From NCBI GenBank assembly GCA_029339195.1, contig JAPTJF010000172.1, forward strand, positions 52,169 through 116,168: a DNA stretch of 64,000 bases, given 5' to 3'. Under the pieces are notes generated by a model. It had not been told where the DNA came from. It did not search any database and worked only from the letters and a program-made list of their open reading frames with translations. The translations under genes and the position numbers were made by a program. The DNA is from Micractinium sp. NFX-FRZ (lineage: Eukaryota; Chlorophyta; Trebouxiophyceae; Chlorellales; Chlorellaceae). Shown here piece after piece: positions 44,601-55,671 of this stretch (positions are counted from its first letter, which is position 1; the number at the start of each line of letters is the position of its first letter).

Positions 44601-47466
44601 GGTGGGGTGGAAATAGGGCACAGTGAGCAAGGCTGGAACCGCGCCACAAGTGATGAGTGCAGAGCTCCAGTGGGGTGCATGCCTTGGACTGGCGACATGC
44701 ACGCACCTCACCCGCGCGTTCTCTCTCCCACGCATTGCGCTCGAGGCCGCACCTATCCGCTCACCCCGTCCTCCCATCCTTGCTTCCTTGCCTCACCTGA
44801 ACTGCTTGCTCCAGTCGGCCGCCAGGTCAGCTCCCAGGTGGAAAGGGTCCACGGTGCCGCTGCACAGCCAGGGCAGGAAGGGAGCACAAAGGGCGGGGAA
44901 GGGCGGGACGGTTGGTTTGGTGTGGTGTGGCGGGCAGGCTGGTGGAAAGGCGCCAGCAGGGCCAACCAGGCGGCAGGCAGTGTGTGGCAGCTTGAGGCCA
45001 GCTGGTCATTACCACAGCCGCCCTGCCGTTCTCCGCTGTTCTGTCTTTTAACTCGGCCCCACCTGAAGTAAGTGAGGAAGGAGCAGATGAGGCCGTCTGA
45101 CAGCACGTTGCGCACGCGCGCCGTCACCAGCTGGCCGGGCAGCAGGGAGCCTGCGGGGCAGTGGGTGTGTCTTTTCGTCACAAGGTAGCAGCAGTGCGTC
45201 GCTTTGGCTGACGTGCATTAGGGCAGCATGCGTACACACTTCGGCAGCCGAGCACCCCACTCCTGTTACGGCTCGGACCCTGGCTGTGGCCTGCTCCTCC
45301 TGATCACGGAGCAGCTGCTCTGCCCGCCTGCTCATACTTGACTGCTGCAATTTATCAGGCTGCCGCCCACCTCTTTCCCATACATCACCTCCCAGACAAG
45401 CAAGATCCCCCTCCACTTGTGTCCCCTCCCCCGCCGCTCACCAATGTTGAGCCCCTCCCACTCGCGCGCCACCGCGCCCGTCACCGCCTCGTGCCCGCAC
45501 AGCACAGACACGCTCGTGGCGCCTGCACCCGCGGGCTTCACCCCGCCAGGGGCCACCACCACTTCAAGAAGGCTGCCGGGAGACGGGGCCAGCCGCGCAG
45601 CCGCGGCCTCCTTCTTGGGCAGGAAGCCGCTGGCGCCCTGCAAACCAATTAAAAATTAAACTTAAAATGAATTAAAAAATTGTGCAATTGTGAAAGACAG
45701 CACACGGGCAACACACAGGTGAGGCGTGATGGCCAGCACATGCAAACGCTCCCAACCCCGCCGCATCGTCCTTCGCATCCTCTTTACGGACACCCCCGCA
45801 AACTACCTTTCCCCACACCGCCGCTGGCCCACCCCCACACCTTGATGCCCAGCGCCAGCAGGTAGCCATGGTCCTCCACGCTGCGCACACACGCCGGCAG
45901 CGCCAGCCCCTCCCGCAGGGCCTCCAGGCCTGCATGGCAACACGGGGCACGGGAAAAGCTCAGCGGAGGCTGGCGGGCTGGACAGGTGCAGAGGGCAGAG
46001 GACAGCAGGTGGTCGCAAGCAGGCGAGCGTGCCAGGCGAGCCTATGATAGGGACGGCACCTGCTTTCCCAAGGCAAAAATAGCACACAGCAGGTGCACCC
46101 ATCCATGGCAGGCTGAGCGCACATAGCAGCGGCGGGCCTCACCCAGCCCGGAGTTGAGCTTGGACAGGCGCAGGGAGACGTCCACCCGCTTCTTGCCCTT
46201 CTTCCCCGCTGCCTCCTTGCCGCCCTTCTTCTTGCCAGCTGCCGGCGCGGCGCCGCCCTCCTCGCCCGCCCCGCGCAGCGCCGTCACCGTGCACCGCACC
46301 AGCTGTCCGATGCCAAACAGATCTGTCAGCGGGGGCAGCGTCATGGCGCCGGCGCCGCCCGCGGCCTTGCGCTTCTTGCCAGCGCTCTTGACAGCAGCGC
46401 CCTCCTCCTCGCCGGCCGCCGCAGCCGCCGCTTTTTCTGCCTTCTCCGCCTTCCTGCTCTGCTCCGCCAGCCAGTCTGATGCCTCTGTGTAAGACACGTG
46501 GCCCCGCAGGCCGTGTGGCAGGCTGACCACCAGCTCGTGAGGCATCACCTCGATCACAGCTCCCCACAGCTTGGTGCCGGGGCTCAGGCTCTGCGGCAGG
46601 GGGCAGCGCAGAGGCGGCGGGGCTGGGCACGGCCGTGGGCTGGGTAGGCAGCGACAGGTGTGCGGCATGGCAGCCGTGGAGCGCTGGTGCCCGCTCGAGG
46701 GATGCCATGCCACCCATCCCTCCTCGCCCGCCCCTGGCCGCTGCTCCCCCAACGCCTTCATCAGCAGTGGCACCGAACCAAGCAGCAGTTACGAGTAGAA
46801 ACACACTCGTTCAGCAACGCCGAGCCTGACAGCGCTCTACAAGTGTCAACAAAGTATACAACACCATACACTTAAAATTTGACCCACCTTGAACTTGAGC
46901 AGCTCCACATACTTGGGCAGCCGCCCCTGCGAGCTCAGGCTGGCAAAGAAGGCGTCCTCCTCGTCGCCCGGCTCCCCCGCCGCTCCCGCCCCCTTCCGCC
47001 GCTTGCCACCCTTCTTGCCGGCCGCGGCGGCGGCATCCAGGTCTGCCGCTGCCTCTGCATACGCCTCCTGTGAAGTGGGCAAGGGCAAGAAAAGGATGTG
47101 GCCATGCTCAGCTTCATGGGCACAAGGAAGGCTGTGCAGGACGACGGCCAGAGGAGCAGGCGGCAGGCAGGAGTGGCGGCAGGCAGCAGGCGCGGCTGCC
47201 TTGCGCTGCTGGGGGCGCCTCTGCATGCATGCTGGGGGCGCTTCGAGCAGTGCACCGATGTAGGGGCGTGCGACAGAGCAGCAAGGCAGCCCAGAGGCAC
47301 GGGCTGGGGTGGAGTTTGCGGCATGCATGGCCCAGCAGGGTCTGAGCTTGCTCCTCCTGCTCACCTGCTCTAGCCTTTTCTTCTCAATAGGGGCTAGCCC
47401 CGAGCCGCCGCCGCGCACAAAGGCCTCCTCCTCCTCCACACCAGAGCTGGCGCGCTTTTGCCCCAT
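32608..47466 (-). CDS. RRP5: rRNA biogenesis protein RRP5 (multi-S1-domain, PDCD11 family)
   Basis: Nucleolar factor for early 18S and LSU rRNA processing. Thirty-four exons: 47466-47365, 47067-46888, 46590-46143, 45929-45841, 45637-45442, 45150-45063, 44859-44797, 44563-44440, 44190-44038, 43827-43710, 43057-42973, 42766-42660, 42331-42258, 41975-41888, 41713-41642, 41428-41181, 40914-40717, 40446-40298, 40109-39995, 39805-39717, 39532-39453, 39193-39102, 37607-37344, 36993-36344, 36160-36082, 35903-35838, 35696-35193, 35001-34925, 34729-34631, 34374-34311, 34146-34065, 33908-33837, 33239-33155, 32920-32608; 1770 residues. A basic N-terminus (MGQKRASSGVEEEEAFVRGG) is followed by many S1 RNA-binding repeats, for example SLSPGTKLWGAVIEVMPHEL and, last, GHVKRLTQYGVFVELEG with LAHVSEVADDF (about 1588-1667). 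The C-terminus is an Asp/Glu/Ser tail (about 1668-1770). The HAT/TPR repeats that normally end RRP5 are absent. Intron 19 has a GC donor (CAG|GCAAGC at 39994). Two introns carry snoRNA genes. Confidence 0.92.
33351..33439 (-). ncRNA. Box C/D snoRNA, dual guide to adjacent LSU sites
   Basis: An 89-nt candidate in the RRP5 intron 33240-33836, on the host strand. Read 5' to 3' on the minus strand: stem TTGCC, box C GTGATGA (33433-33427), box D' CAGA (33399-33396), box C' GTGCTGA (33383-33377), box D CTGA (33359-33356), stem GGCAA, which pairs perfectly with the 5' arm. The D guide complements CAGCGGGGA (33362-33370) and the D' guide complements CCTGTTGAG (33401-33409). Both are, from memory, segments of one stretch of eukaryotic LSU rRNA near the peptide-exit region, 18 nt apart. 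The box+5 rule predicts 2'-O-methylation of the G in UCAGCGG and of the G in CCUGUUGAG. Each match is only 9 nt, so targets are provisional; the box and stem layout is clear. Confidence 0.75.
33561..33663 (-). ncRNA. Box C/D snoRNA, dual guide to LSU peptidyl-transferase region and SSU
   Basis: A 103-nt candidate in the same RRP5 intron. Terminal arms GGGACCGGCA and TGCCCGGTCCC form a strong stem with one bulge. Boxes on the minus strand: C ATGATTG (33649-33643, imperfect), D' CAGA (33623-33620), C' TGTTGA (33595-33590), D CTGA (33575-33572). Directly next to D' lie 12 nt complementary to ACAGGGATAACT (33624-33635), the conserved peptidyl-transferase-ring sequence of LSU rRNA. Next to D lie 10 nt complementary to TAGAGCTAAT (33577-33586), a conserved 5' segment of SSU rRNA. 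Box+5 predicts methylation of the middle G of GGGAUAAC and of the A in UAGAGC. As I recall these equal yeast 25S Gm2815 (guide snR38) and human 18S Am159 (SNORD45). Two conserved-site hits in one element make chance unlikely despite the weak C box. Confidence 0.83.
37703..37789 (-). ncRNA. Box C/D snoRNA, array copy 1
   Basis: Minus-strand order: stem GGGGC, box C GTGATGA (37782-37776), D' CTGA, C' CTGACGA, D CTGA (37712-37709), stem GCCCC. The D guide complements TAACGAGATTCC (37715-37726), 12 nt that match a conserved LSU rRNA segment as I remember it; box+5 predicts methylation of the second A in UAAC. The D' guide reads GTCCGTACCAT and I recognise no target. Subtype with TGTACTGTCC before D'. 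Confidence 0.87.
37945..38030 (-). ncRNA. Box C/D snoRNA, array copy 2
   Basis: Same boxes, guides and GGGGC/GCCCC terminal stem as copy 1; 86 nt. One T fewer between C' and the D guide. Same subtype as copies 1 and 4. Confidence 0.87.
38207..38293 (-). ncRNA. Box C/D snoRNA, array copy 3
   Basis: All four boxes, the D guide and the terminal stem are intact. The segment between box C and the D' guide differs (CTCCAGTGTTG in place of CTTCTGTACTG), as in copy 5. The 11 nt next to D' are unchanged, so guide function should be the same. Confidence 0.87.
38505..38590 (-). ncRNA. Box C/D snoRNA, array copy 4
   Basis: Identical in boxes and guides to copy 2; 86 nt, terminal stem GGGGC/GCCCC kept. 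Confidence 0.87.
38752..38838 (-). ncRNA. Box C/D snoRNA, array copy 5
   Basis: Same subtype as copy 3 (CTCCAGTGTTG). Closest to the intron's 5' splice site at 39101, so it is transcribed first. All boxes and the terminal stem are intact. Confidence 0.87.
45646..45697 (-). other. AT-rich 3' end of an RRP5 intron
   Basis: About 50 bp of A/T-rich sequence (TTAATTTTTAATTGG on the minus strand) just before the acceptor at 45638, in a window that is otherwise very GC-rich. Most likely an unusually T-rich polypyrimidine tract. Confidence 0.6.
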
Positions 47467-48680
47467 TGTAGGTGCTGCAGTATCGGGGTGCGCGTCTACC
47501 AATCACGCGACACTCAGCGCAGCTGGGGAGAGCCGGCGTCTATCAGTGCCGGTGCATGTGGACTCCCTGGCGCCCACGCACGCTGCCCAGTGCCGATCGT
47601 GGAGTCGGCAAGCCAATTACGTAGCAACCAGGCGCCATGCATGACGAGGAGGCGCGCTTGCATGGCGCGCCATGTCAGCGGCTCGTCGGCAGCGGCGCCA
47701 TCCTGGCAGCATCTCACTGCCTCATACTGAGCCATTGAGTGTGAGGGGTGAAAGCCAGTCCTCGTGGGGACTGGTTTCAAGACGAGGAAATTGAGAAGCA
47801 GGGGAGGCTGGGGCCAAGGAGAGGACCAACCACAGGGCGCTGCACTGGCCGGCCGACAGCGCAGGCTGCAGGTTCTCGTGCCTGCCTTTTCGCCGTGTGC
47901 TGGGTAACCGTCTCCGTGGTTGCCACCTCATGCCCCCGCACTAAATGGCTTACAGGGTCAACGTAGCCTGCAGGCAGTCCACAAGAGCCTGTGTCGGTTG
48001 AGACCGGGCACAATGCCGCCCTCTGGCATCCTTCCCACTTTCTGACCCCCCATGCCGTGGATGCTGTGGCATTTGAGCACTTTGGCACCTGCACCCCTTC
48101 GCGCGGTGTGTTTGCTGAAGCCACGTTTGCAGGCTTGGAGCGTGACGTGTAAGCTGTGTGCATGCAAGCATTCAAACGTGCTCCCTGCTGCAAGGCAGGC
48201 GGGCAGTACAGAAGCAACCCACTGGGGCACAACCCACGGACGCTAGAAGTGCTACGCCCCCAAGGTGGCAACTGATGCACCTCTGCATTTGTGTCCAATC
48301 TGCCACAATCTGCCATGCATCCTGTGCTTGATTCGGAAAGCACAGAGAACAGGTCGGCCAGAAGGAACCGTGGCGCCGCGTGGGACCGGCAGCTGCCCCT
48401 GTCTCGATGCCCGCCTAGTCGTCTCCAACCTCCCATTCACATGGCTGCATGCCACCGCGCCAGTTTACGTCGCCTGTTTGAACATGGAGGCCCCTTGGGA
48501 AGCTATGGCAGTTTGAGATGGCGAGCTGGGAGTCTACGCCCACATTGTGGCAGGCCCGGCTGGCGGGTGGTGGAGCGGCGGCAGCATAGCAGCATTGCAT
48601 GTGATCCGGACCACGCACCCTGTATCTGTCTATCGCGGCCAATCCCATGGGCGCTGTGGACGCCTACCTAGCGGGATAGT
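47467..48680. other. Intergenic, divergent promoters, 1.2 kb
   Basis: Lies between the RRP5 start (minus) and the start of the membrane-protein gene (plus). Both promoters should be here. No TATA box, repeat or spliced gene was recognised. Confidence 0.55.
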
Positions 48681-51415
48681 ATGCAGTTCGAGAGCTCGGC
48701 AGTGGAGCGCACCTTTCGGCGGCACTTCCACTCTTCTAGAGTCAAGCAAGACAGGTTGTTTGCGGCTACGCAGGTGAGGACAATATGCGAAGCGGCGTTG
48801 GGCACGAGCAGGCGCCAGGCCGGGAGTTTGGGCGCCTGTGCGCACGGCTGTGTGCTTCCCCCTTAAGGTTGTGTATAGGGCACGCGGGAAGGGCCTTGAA
48901 CAGCACAGCAAGCGCGCTCGCAAGCCGCGCAGTTCATGAGCTACTGTTTGCAGTGCCCCCGCCGCCGAGGTCCGTCGCGCACCTTGTGCCCCTTCGCCCC
49001 TGTGCAGCTGGCCATCACCGCGCTGCTGGCGCTGCGCCAGGGGCCCCCCACCCTCGCCCCCGGCCTGCGCCTGCTATTCTGGGCCTCGCACATGGTGGCC
49101 CCTTGCGTGCTGTCGCTGTCCCTGGCCTCCCGGCGGCACTACGTCACGCTGCGCCCCTACCTCATGCTGGCCGCCCGCCTCTTCTACGACCTGCTCTGCC
49201 CCCTCCTGACCTGGCAGCTGGCCAGCAGCCACAGCGGGTTGGACGGGGCCGGCGGCGAAACAGATGTCGGCGAATGGACAGGTGCGGGCGGGTGTCAGCG
49301 ATTCAGGCCAGCGCTGGCGCCGCCGCCCTCGCCTCATAAGCAGCGCCTCCCCCGACAGCCCCTCCTGCGCTACCCTGCGTGCTGGCAGCCATGGGCTATG
49401 CTGCCGGCCCTGGCATGAGTTGTGTTGTGTTCCCACCGTCCAGCCACTCCCTGGCCGCTGGCGCATCACTTGGCATGCCTTGTTGAGGCACCACTTGAGC
49501 TGGGTTGGTTGCGTGCAGGCCTCTTCCTGCTGTGGGTCACGTGGACGCGGTGGGGCAGCCAGCTGCTCACACGTGAGGAGGCGGTGTGAGCGGCTGGGGT
49601 GTGTGGGGAGGAAGCCAGCAACACATGGGAAGGATGGCGGCCGGCTGGGCTTGTGGTAAACCTGGGGGGGTGCGGCATCCCCTGGAGCCGTATTCCTTGC
49701 CTGGCCCCCCTGCCCTGGACTCTGTGGCCCGGCATCCAGCCCTGCTTTGCTTTACTCCACACCGCTCCGCCGCTTCGCTCCGCTGCCCCCCACTGCCGCA
49801 GACTTTGGCACCCAGCTACCCTTCAACACAGAAGCTGTGCTGGTGCCGTATGGCACGCTGGTGGCCATGCTCAACAACCGCCGCCTCTGCAGGTGTGTGT
49901 AGGCGTATATGTGTATGTGTGTATAGGCGTAGGTGTGCAGCCCAGGGCTGGCGGGGAGCCCAGCCCAGTGGGCAGCACGGGGCATGCGAGGGGCGGGGCA
50001 TGCAGGCCCCTTGGCAGGTGCCCTGCAGCAGCTGGCGGATGCCCAGTCCCTGCAGGCCCTCTGGGTGGGTTTTACGCAGAACTTGCATGGGTCTGGCGTG
50101 GACTTCTGCACGGGCCTTGACGGCGTGCACAGGCCCCTGGCCTGTCTATGTGCAGGCGGGCGGGGAGCAGAGCTGGGTGGGGCATGGGAGGGGGAGCCAG
50201 GAGGCAGTGATGTGCAGCGCTCATGTGGGCCCCCCGCCGTGCATGCATCCCTCCTGCTGTGCGGGGATTCCTTCCTTTCCGCCCACCCGCACCCCTTTAC
50301 CTCGCGCCCCGCCCACCCGCACCCTTCCAAATCTCACACGCCCCGCACCCTGCACCCCGCCCCGCTCTCTGCGCCCCACAGGCTGCTCACCGACGCATCC
50401 CCCCCCCGCCAGCGCTCCTTCTACAGCGCCGCCTTCACGCAGCTGGCCGCCAAGGTGGCATGGACCACCCAGGCGCTGTTTGCAACCTCCGTCTCCAAGG
50501 CCTGCTCCGCCTCCTGGGATTGCGGCGACACCGGTGCAGGCGTCGGTGGGGCAGGCGGCAGCGGCGGGGCAGGCAGCACCACTGGCGCGGGGCCTCCCTG
50601 CATGTGTCCCGCCGGCGAGGCTGCTGCCGGGGGCGGCGGCGGGGGCGGGCCAGCCCTGCAGGCAGCGGTGGGTGGAGGCCTGGATGGCGGCGCAGCCGTC
50701 ACTGGCGACCATGTGACCACATGCCTGTGTGAAGGCGTGTTTGGGCTGTCCCAGCTGGCGCTGTCGCTGGCGCTGCCCCTGCTGCTGTTGGGCTGGAACG
50801 AGGTGCGGGCACGGCAGCAGTTTGCAGCGGCTGAACGCCACCGCGAGCACGAAGGTGTGCGCGTGGCGGGCCTCTCACGTGGCGGCGGCGGCGCCGGAGG
50901 GGCCTACCCACACTCCTCTGCTGCGCCGGGCGAGCGGCAGCGCAGGGCACGCAGCTCTGCTGGCTGGTGCCTCACATTTGATGGCATGCGCCTGCTGGTG
51001 CTGCTGGCGCTCATACAGGTGTGTGTGTGTGTGTGTATGTAGGTGGGATGGCACGGTTGGGGCGGCATGGGCCAGGGGAGCTAAGGGGGTGGAGTGGGCC
51101 AGTTGGGCGCCCCGTACCGCTTTCCGTGCTGTGCCCCCAGGTGGCATGCCCTCATGGGGCGTTGTGCCTGGCTCCACAGGGCACTCCCGCCGCCCGGCCC
51201 ACGCCCCCCTGCCTCCCCGCCCCAACCTCACCATCCCTGCCCTCCCTCCTCCACCCCACCCCACCCCTCACCACTTGCAGGCCCGCCTGTTCCTCAGCCT
51301 GCGGTTTGGCGAGTGGCCGCACCTCAGCTGGCTCGCAGGCGTCAGCGGAAGCGCAGCGGGCGTGGGGGCGGCAGCGCCGGCCCCGCCCGGCGAGCTCCTG
51401 CACACCGAGCTGTGA
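48681..51415 (+). CDS. Polytopic membrane protein of unknown function
   Basis: I do not recognise this protein. Six exons (48681-48773, 49008-49281, 49519-49572, 49802-49892, 50382-51018, 51281-51415) join in phase to 427 residues. The N-terminus (MQFESSAVERTFRRHFHSSR) is basic and cytosolic in character. Hydrophobic segments follow: [87 protein letters not shown] and MRLLVLLALIQARLF, so roughly six helices. Between the last two groups is a Gly-rich, Cys-containing loop of about 70 residues, followed by a charged stretch (ERHREHEGVR). No transporter or enzyme signature is visible. The donor of exon 5 abuts a (GT)n run, so its exact position is less certain than the others. Confidence 0.75.
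51019..51037 (+). repeat. (GT)n microsatellite at a 5' splice site
   Basis: GT dinucleotide run beginning at the donor of the last intron of the membrane-protein gene. Several alternative GT donors are possible; the first keeps the frame. Confidence 0.8.
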
Positions 51416-52242
51416 CACACAAGCAGGACCGTTGCTGCAAGCGCCGCCTGGCGGCAACCTGCTGCATGCACCAAGCATGAATACACTAATGAACAAACCC
51501 GCGACACACGCACGCAGGAATGAGTGCTGGCCCCCTCTGTGCAGCGGCGCCTTCCGCATGCACACATATTAGCGCCTTGATTGCCTTTGCCCCGCCACAC
51601 AGTCCACGCTGCCCTCGGTGGCCTGGCTCCTCAATTCTGCACTGGTCTTCTTTCCCGCCATGGGTGCCCAGCGCTCGGCCTGAAGGCCGCTCTCTCCAGC
51701 TCGCTTGCCCGATTCTTTGTGACGGCACGCCACCTTGCCAATGTCACGCACATCTCTCGCTTTTCCCAATCTTGATGTTGCACAGCTTGCCAATACAACC
51801 TGTTTGCCCCCATTCTTTCTGGGTTGCCAGCCCACGCATCCACTCCAACTTATCACACCTCCATTTTTGGCCAGCTCTCTCTCCCACTGCCCCATTGCTG
51901 TTGCCCGAGCTCCCTTTCCCTGGCACTCACCACACCCTTCCATCAAGCGCAGCAGCGCACCGTCAGTCAAGTTTTCGGTGTGTGTGTTAAACGAATGGTC
52001 AGCTGTCAATCAAATGTATGGCGTAGTGTGGCATTGCTGCAGGCATGCCGCGGTTGTGAGTCAGGGAGGGATAGAAGGATGTGCTGGTGCAGGCGGCATG
52101 CGTGCGAGTGAGTAGGCGGCGCTGCTGACGGGTCGTCTGGCACTACTGGCTGGCCTCGAAAACGCCGCTCTTTGTGATTGGGCAGAGCCAGCTAGGCTGC
52201 GCCCTAACCGAACAGCGCGCACGCTTCGTGCACTCCTCCCGC
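51416..52242. other. Intergenic between convergent genes, 0.8 kb
   Basis: Shared 3' flank of the membrane-protein gene (plus) and the Lys/Ala-rich gene (minus). Noticeably less GC-rich than the coding parts. No TGTAA element or gene was seen on either strand. Confidence 0.55.
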
Positions 52243-55200
52243 TCACGCCTTGGCGCCTGCTTTCCGGGCGAGCAGCGGCTGGTCCTCCTCGCTGTCGCTG
52301 CCTGCACAGCGCCAGTGTGAACAGGCACCCGGGAGCAACAGATGAAGCCAGTGTGAACAGTCAGTTTGGAGCACAGGGAGCAGGGTGGGCTGGTGCACAG
52401 GAGCCATGCAGCGCGGCAGGTTGGACATGCAAAGGCCTGGCAAGGAGCAAGGCAGGCCCCTCGGTTGGGATCCCAGCGCAGGCATCTGCTGAGCATCACC
52501 CACTCCTGCGCCACACCAGCCCAGCTCGTGCCCAGGCAGCCCCAGCTGACCCCAGCCACCCAAGGGCCCCGCCTGCCAGCTTCTCACCCAGCCGCCAAAG
52601 CAGCCCACACAGGCAGCCCCAGCGGGCCAGCCACCCACCTGTGTCCATGCCGCCGTCTGTGAAGGCCACGTCTTTCGCGGGGCCTGGCTTCTTGGCAGCC
52701 GCCGGCGCTGCCGCTGGCTGCTTCTTGGCAGCTGCCGCCGCCGGCTTCTTAACAGCTGCCTGCTTCTTCTTCTTGGCGATGGGCTCATCCTCTTCGGACT
52801 TGAAGTCGTCCTCGCTCTCCTCCTCCTCCTCCTCTGCGGCAGGAGAAGGGCACGTTTGGTAGGTGCAGCAGGGGGGCAGACCAGGGGAGGTAGAAGTGAC
52901 CCCATCGCGCAGCGGGCGAGCGGCAGCGGCGCCTGGGCTTCAGTGCACCCGACCTGCCAGCTGCCATGCCCACCCCTGGGGTGCAACAAGCCCCGCTTCA
53001 CAGCCCCCCATCCCATCCCATCTCCCTGCCACGCCCTCCCACACATCGCCTCACCCTCCTTCTTGACTGCCGCCTTCTTGCCCGCTGCCGCCTTCTTGGC
53101 TGCTGCCGGCTTCTTGGCTGCCGGCTTCCTCTTCTGCTCGCTCTTGAAATCATCCTCCTCCTCATCATCCGATGCCGCTGCTGCCCCTCGCTTGCGCTTG
53201 GCCGCCCCTGCCGATGCGCCCGCAGAGCCAGGCCGCTTGGCTGGCTTGGAGGGCGTGGAGCGCCCGCCCGCCGCCTTCTTCTGCGGGAAAATCACAAGAG
53301 GTGCGGGGTGCAGCAGGGCAGGCAGGCTAAGTGGCAGAAGGGGCGGGCAGTATGTGGCTGGGCAGGCAGGCAGGCAGGCGCCGGAGCGCCGCCGTCCCCA
53401 CGCCCAGGGCCCCACCTGCGCCGCCTGCTCCACCAGCCACGCCTCTGCCTCCTCCCGCGGCAGCAGCCCGGTCTGCATGCACCACCTGCGGGGGGGCAAG
53501 AGACAATCACACAAAAAATTCAGTGTGCACGCACATGTGCTTATGATTTGACTCCCCAGGCACAGGCAGGACAGCGGGCAGGGCGGGCAGCCCAGCGAGG
53601 ATGGCAGGTTGGCAAGAAGGTGGTGGGGGTGCGGGCAGCGCAGCGAGAGTTGGCGGGGGGAAGCGCAGACATAAGGGGCACAAGCGGGCGCCTGCCTGCC
53701 TGCCGCCCCTCTGTTTTACTGCCTCCCTCCGACCTCACTCCCTTTTAAGGCATGGCCACGTCCTACATTCCAAAGTCCTGCTGGCTCCCCCCTCCCTCTA
53801 ATGGCATGGCCGTGTGTCCCTCCCTCTCTGGCCCGCGCTATACACACCCCTTCCCTCCAACCTCCCTGCCGCCCCCCCTCACTTGGTGGCCATGTCGCTG
53901 CCGGGCTTCTGCTCATGCAGGGTTGTGTAGAAGCGGCGCAGAGGGTCGGTCTGTGGTGCAGGGGATGGAGGAACAAATGAGCGCGCCCGTGAGCAAGGTG
54001 AGGTGAGGCGTGAGCAGAAGTGAGGAGGCGGCACAGGTGGAGGTGGGCACTGCCCGGCAGCAGCAGGGCGACAAGGGGCATGCGGCGGCGCCCCATGCTC
54101 CCAATGCGCTGCCGCAGCTGGGGCGCCCCATGCGCCCCATCAGCTGCCGCAGCTGGGAAGAAGCGCAGACATGCAGCCTCCCTGCCTGCCAGCAGCAAAT
54201 GAACAGTCACAGCGACAGGCGGGGCAGGCACAGTACGCTGCCACCCTCGCCAGCCTCCCTCAGCCACCCTCCTCCCACCCACCCCAACACCTGCACACCC
54301 ACGTGCCATTCACCTGCCCCGTGCGCACACACCCGCTTGCCTTGGGCCCCATTCAGCACCCCCCATCCTCCCGCACTCCCACCCCCATGCAGCCCCACCC
54401 ACCTCGTCCGGCGTGTCCCGCGTCTGCCCGGGCATGTCAAACACCTTCTTCTCCCGCTTGGGTGCCGCCTCCTTCCCATCCTCCTCCTTCTTCACCTTGC
54501 CGCCCGCCTTGCCCGCCGAGCTGCCCTTGCCCGCCGCCGCAGGCCCCTTCTTGGCTGCTGCCGCCGCCTTGCCCTTGCCAGCTGCTGACGCCGGCTCCTG
54601 CGCGGAAGATGTGTGCGAACTGATGCATGAGTGCAGCAGCAGCTTGGACAGCAGTGGCGGTTGAGCACGCTTGGCGGCAGCACCACAAGCAGGGGTAGAA
54701 GCAGTCGTGGCGCAAAGGGCGAGTGCCAGACTAGAGATATGGCAGGAGTCTGGGTGTGCTGTATCAACTGCTCAGCTCATGATGTTTGAAAGACAGTGGC
54801 GGCCCAGACGGCAGCAGCAACCCCACCCCAGCGAGGATCCCAACCGACAGCTCCCACTCCCGCTCGCCAGCATGCCACACCTTCTTCACTGCTGCCCTCT
54901 TGGGCGCCGGCGTCTTGTCCGACTTGGGCGCTGCATCGGTGAGTGCAAACGGATGGGTGAGATGTGGGCAGCATCACCTACTGGCTCCACATGCCAGGCT
55001 GCTCAGCACCGCAAGGTGGGCGGGTGGCGGCGGGCAGCGACGGCAACACCCCTACCGCGTCCCTCCAATTGCGGGAGCGTGGCCGTCGATTGCACAGCCC
55101 CCTCAGCGGGCTATCGGTCACAAGAGAGGGGAGTAAGGGAAGAGAGGGAACTCACCGGCCTTGGGGGCTGCCTTCTTCTGCAGTGCCGCGATAGGGACGT

Positions 55201-55369
55201 CGTCGCTGCTGCTGTCTTCGGCGGCGTCGCTCTTGACTGCAGCCGCCGCAAGCGGTGCAGCCGCCGGCTTCTTCGCCCCATTCGCCTCCCCGTTCAACTC
55301 TGCGGGTTTTGAGCCCGCTGGCTTCTGCTGCCGTGCCGCAATCGGGACGTCGTCATCGCTGCTAGACAT
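52243..55369 (-). CDS. Lys/Ala-rich acidic-patch protein, probably nuclear
   Basis: Eight exons (55369-55156, 54930-54881, 54597-54403, 53950-53883, 53485-53416, 53280-53055, 52833-52639, 52301-52243) give 358 residues. The protein is mostly Lys/Ala/Pro with acidic clusters, as in chromatin-binding proteins. Its one ordered-looking part is KREKKVFDMPGQTRDTPDE, TDPLRRFYTTLHEQKPGSD and MATKWCMQTGLLPREEAEAW (about 138-200). I recall a similar block in small uncharacterised plant proteins that pair a short acidic start with a 'DPLR.FY.SL..Q.P.S.MA..W....GLL' motif. An acidic motif followed by PIA or PLL and basic residues recurs: SSSDDDVPIAARQQK, SSSDDVPIAALQKK, SEEDEPIAKKKK and SDSEEDQPLLARK. 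Several KKRK-like clusters could act in nuclear import. Function is not assigned. Confidence 0.77.
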
Positions 55370-55671
55370 CAGGAGGCTGGCAGGCCGTGCAAAAAGCTGC
55401 GATGGGTCGCTGTCTTCCGGCGTTCCTTTTAGGCTATGGTATTGCTTGTGAGACAGCGGTGCAAGGATGCTTGCGCAACCGATCAGCTGGTGGCAGGAGC
55501 TTCACCCTGCCAGATGGCGCCACGCTGGAGCGCGCAAAGAAACAGTTGAGGCCCTTCCGGTCCACCCAACTTCATCGAGGACCGTTGGTAGCTTGCTCAC
55601 GAACTCCCGACTATATAGTTCACCCAAATACTTGGTTTGGGCAGGTTGAACTGAACTTCTGAGCCCACCCC
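55370..55671. promoter_or_regulatory. Compact divergent promoter, 302 bp
   Basis: Only 302 bp separate the start codons of the Lys/Ala-rich gene (minus) and the protease gene (plus), so the two probably share a bidirectional promoter. An AT-richer patch near 55612-55640 (ACTATATAGTTCACCC) lies about 50 bp upstream of the protease start and includes a TATATA element. Confidence 0.55.
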
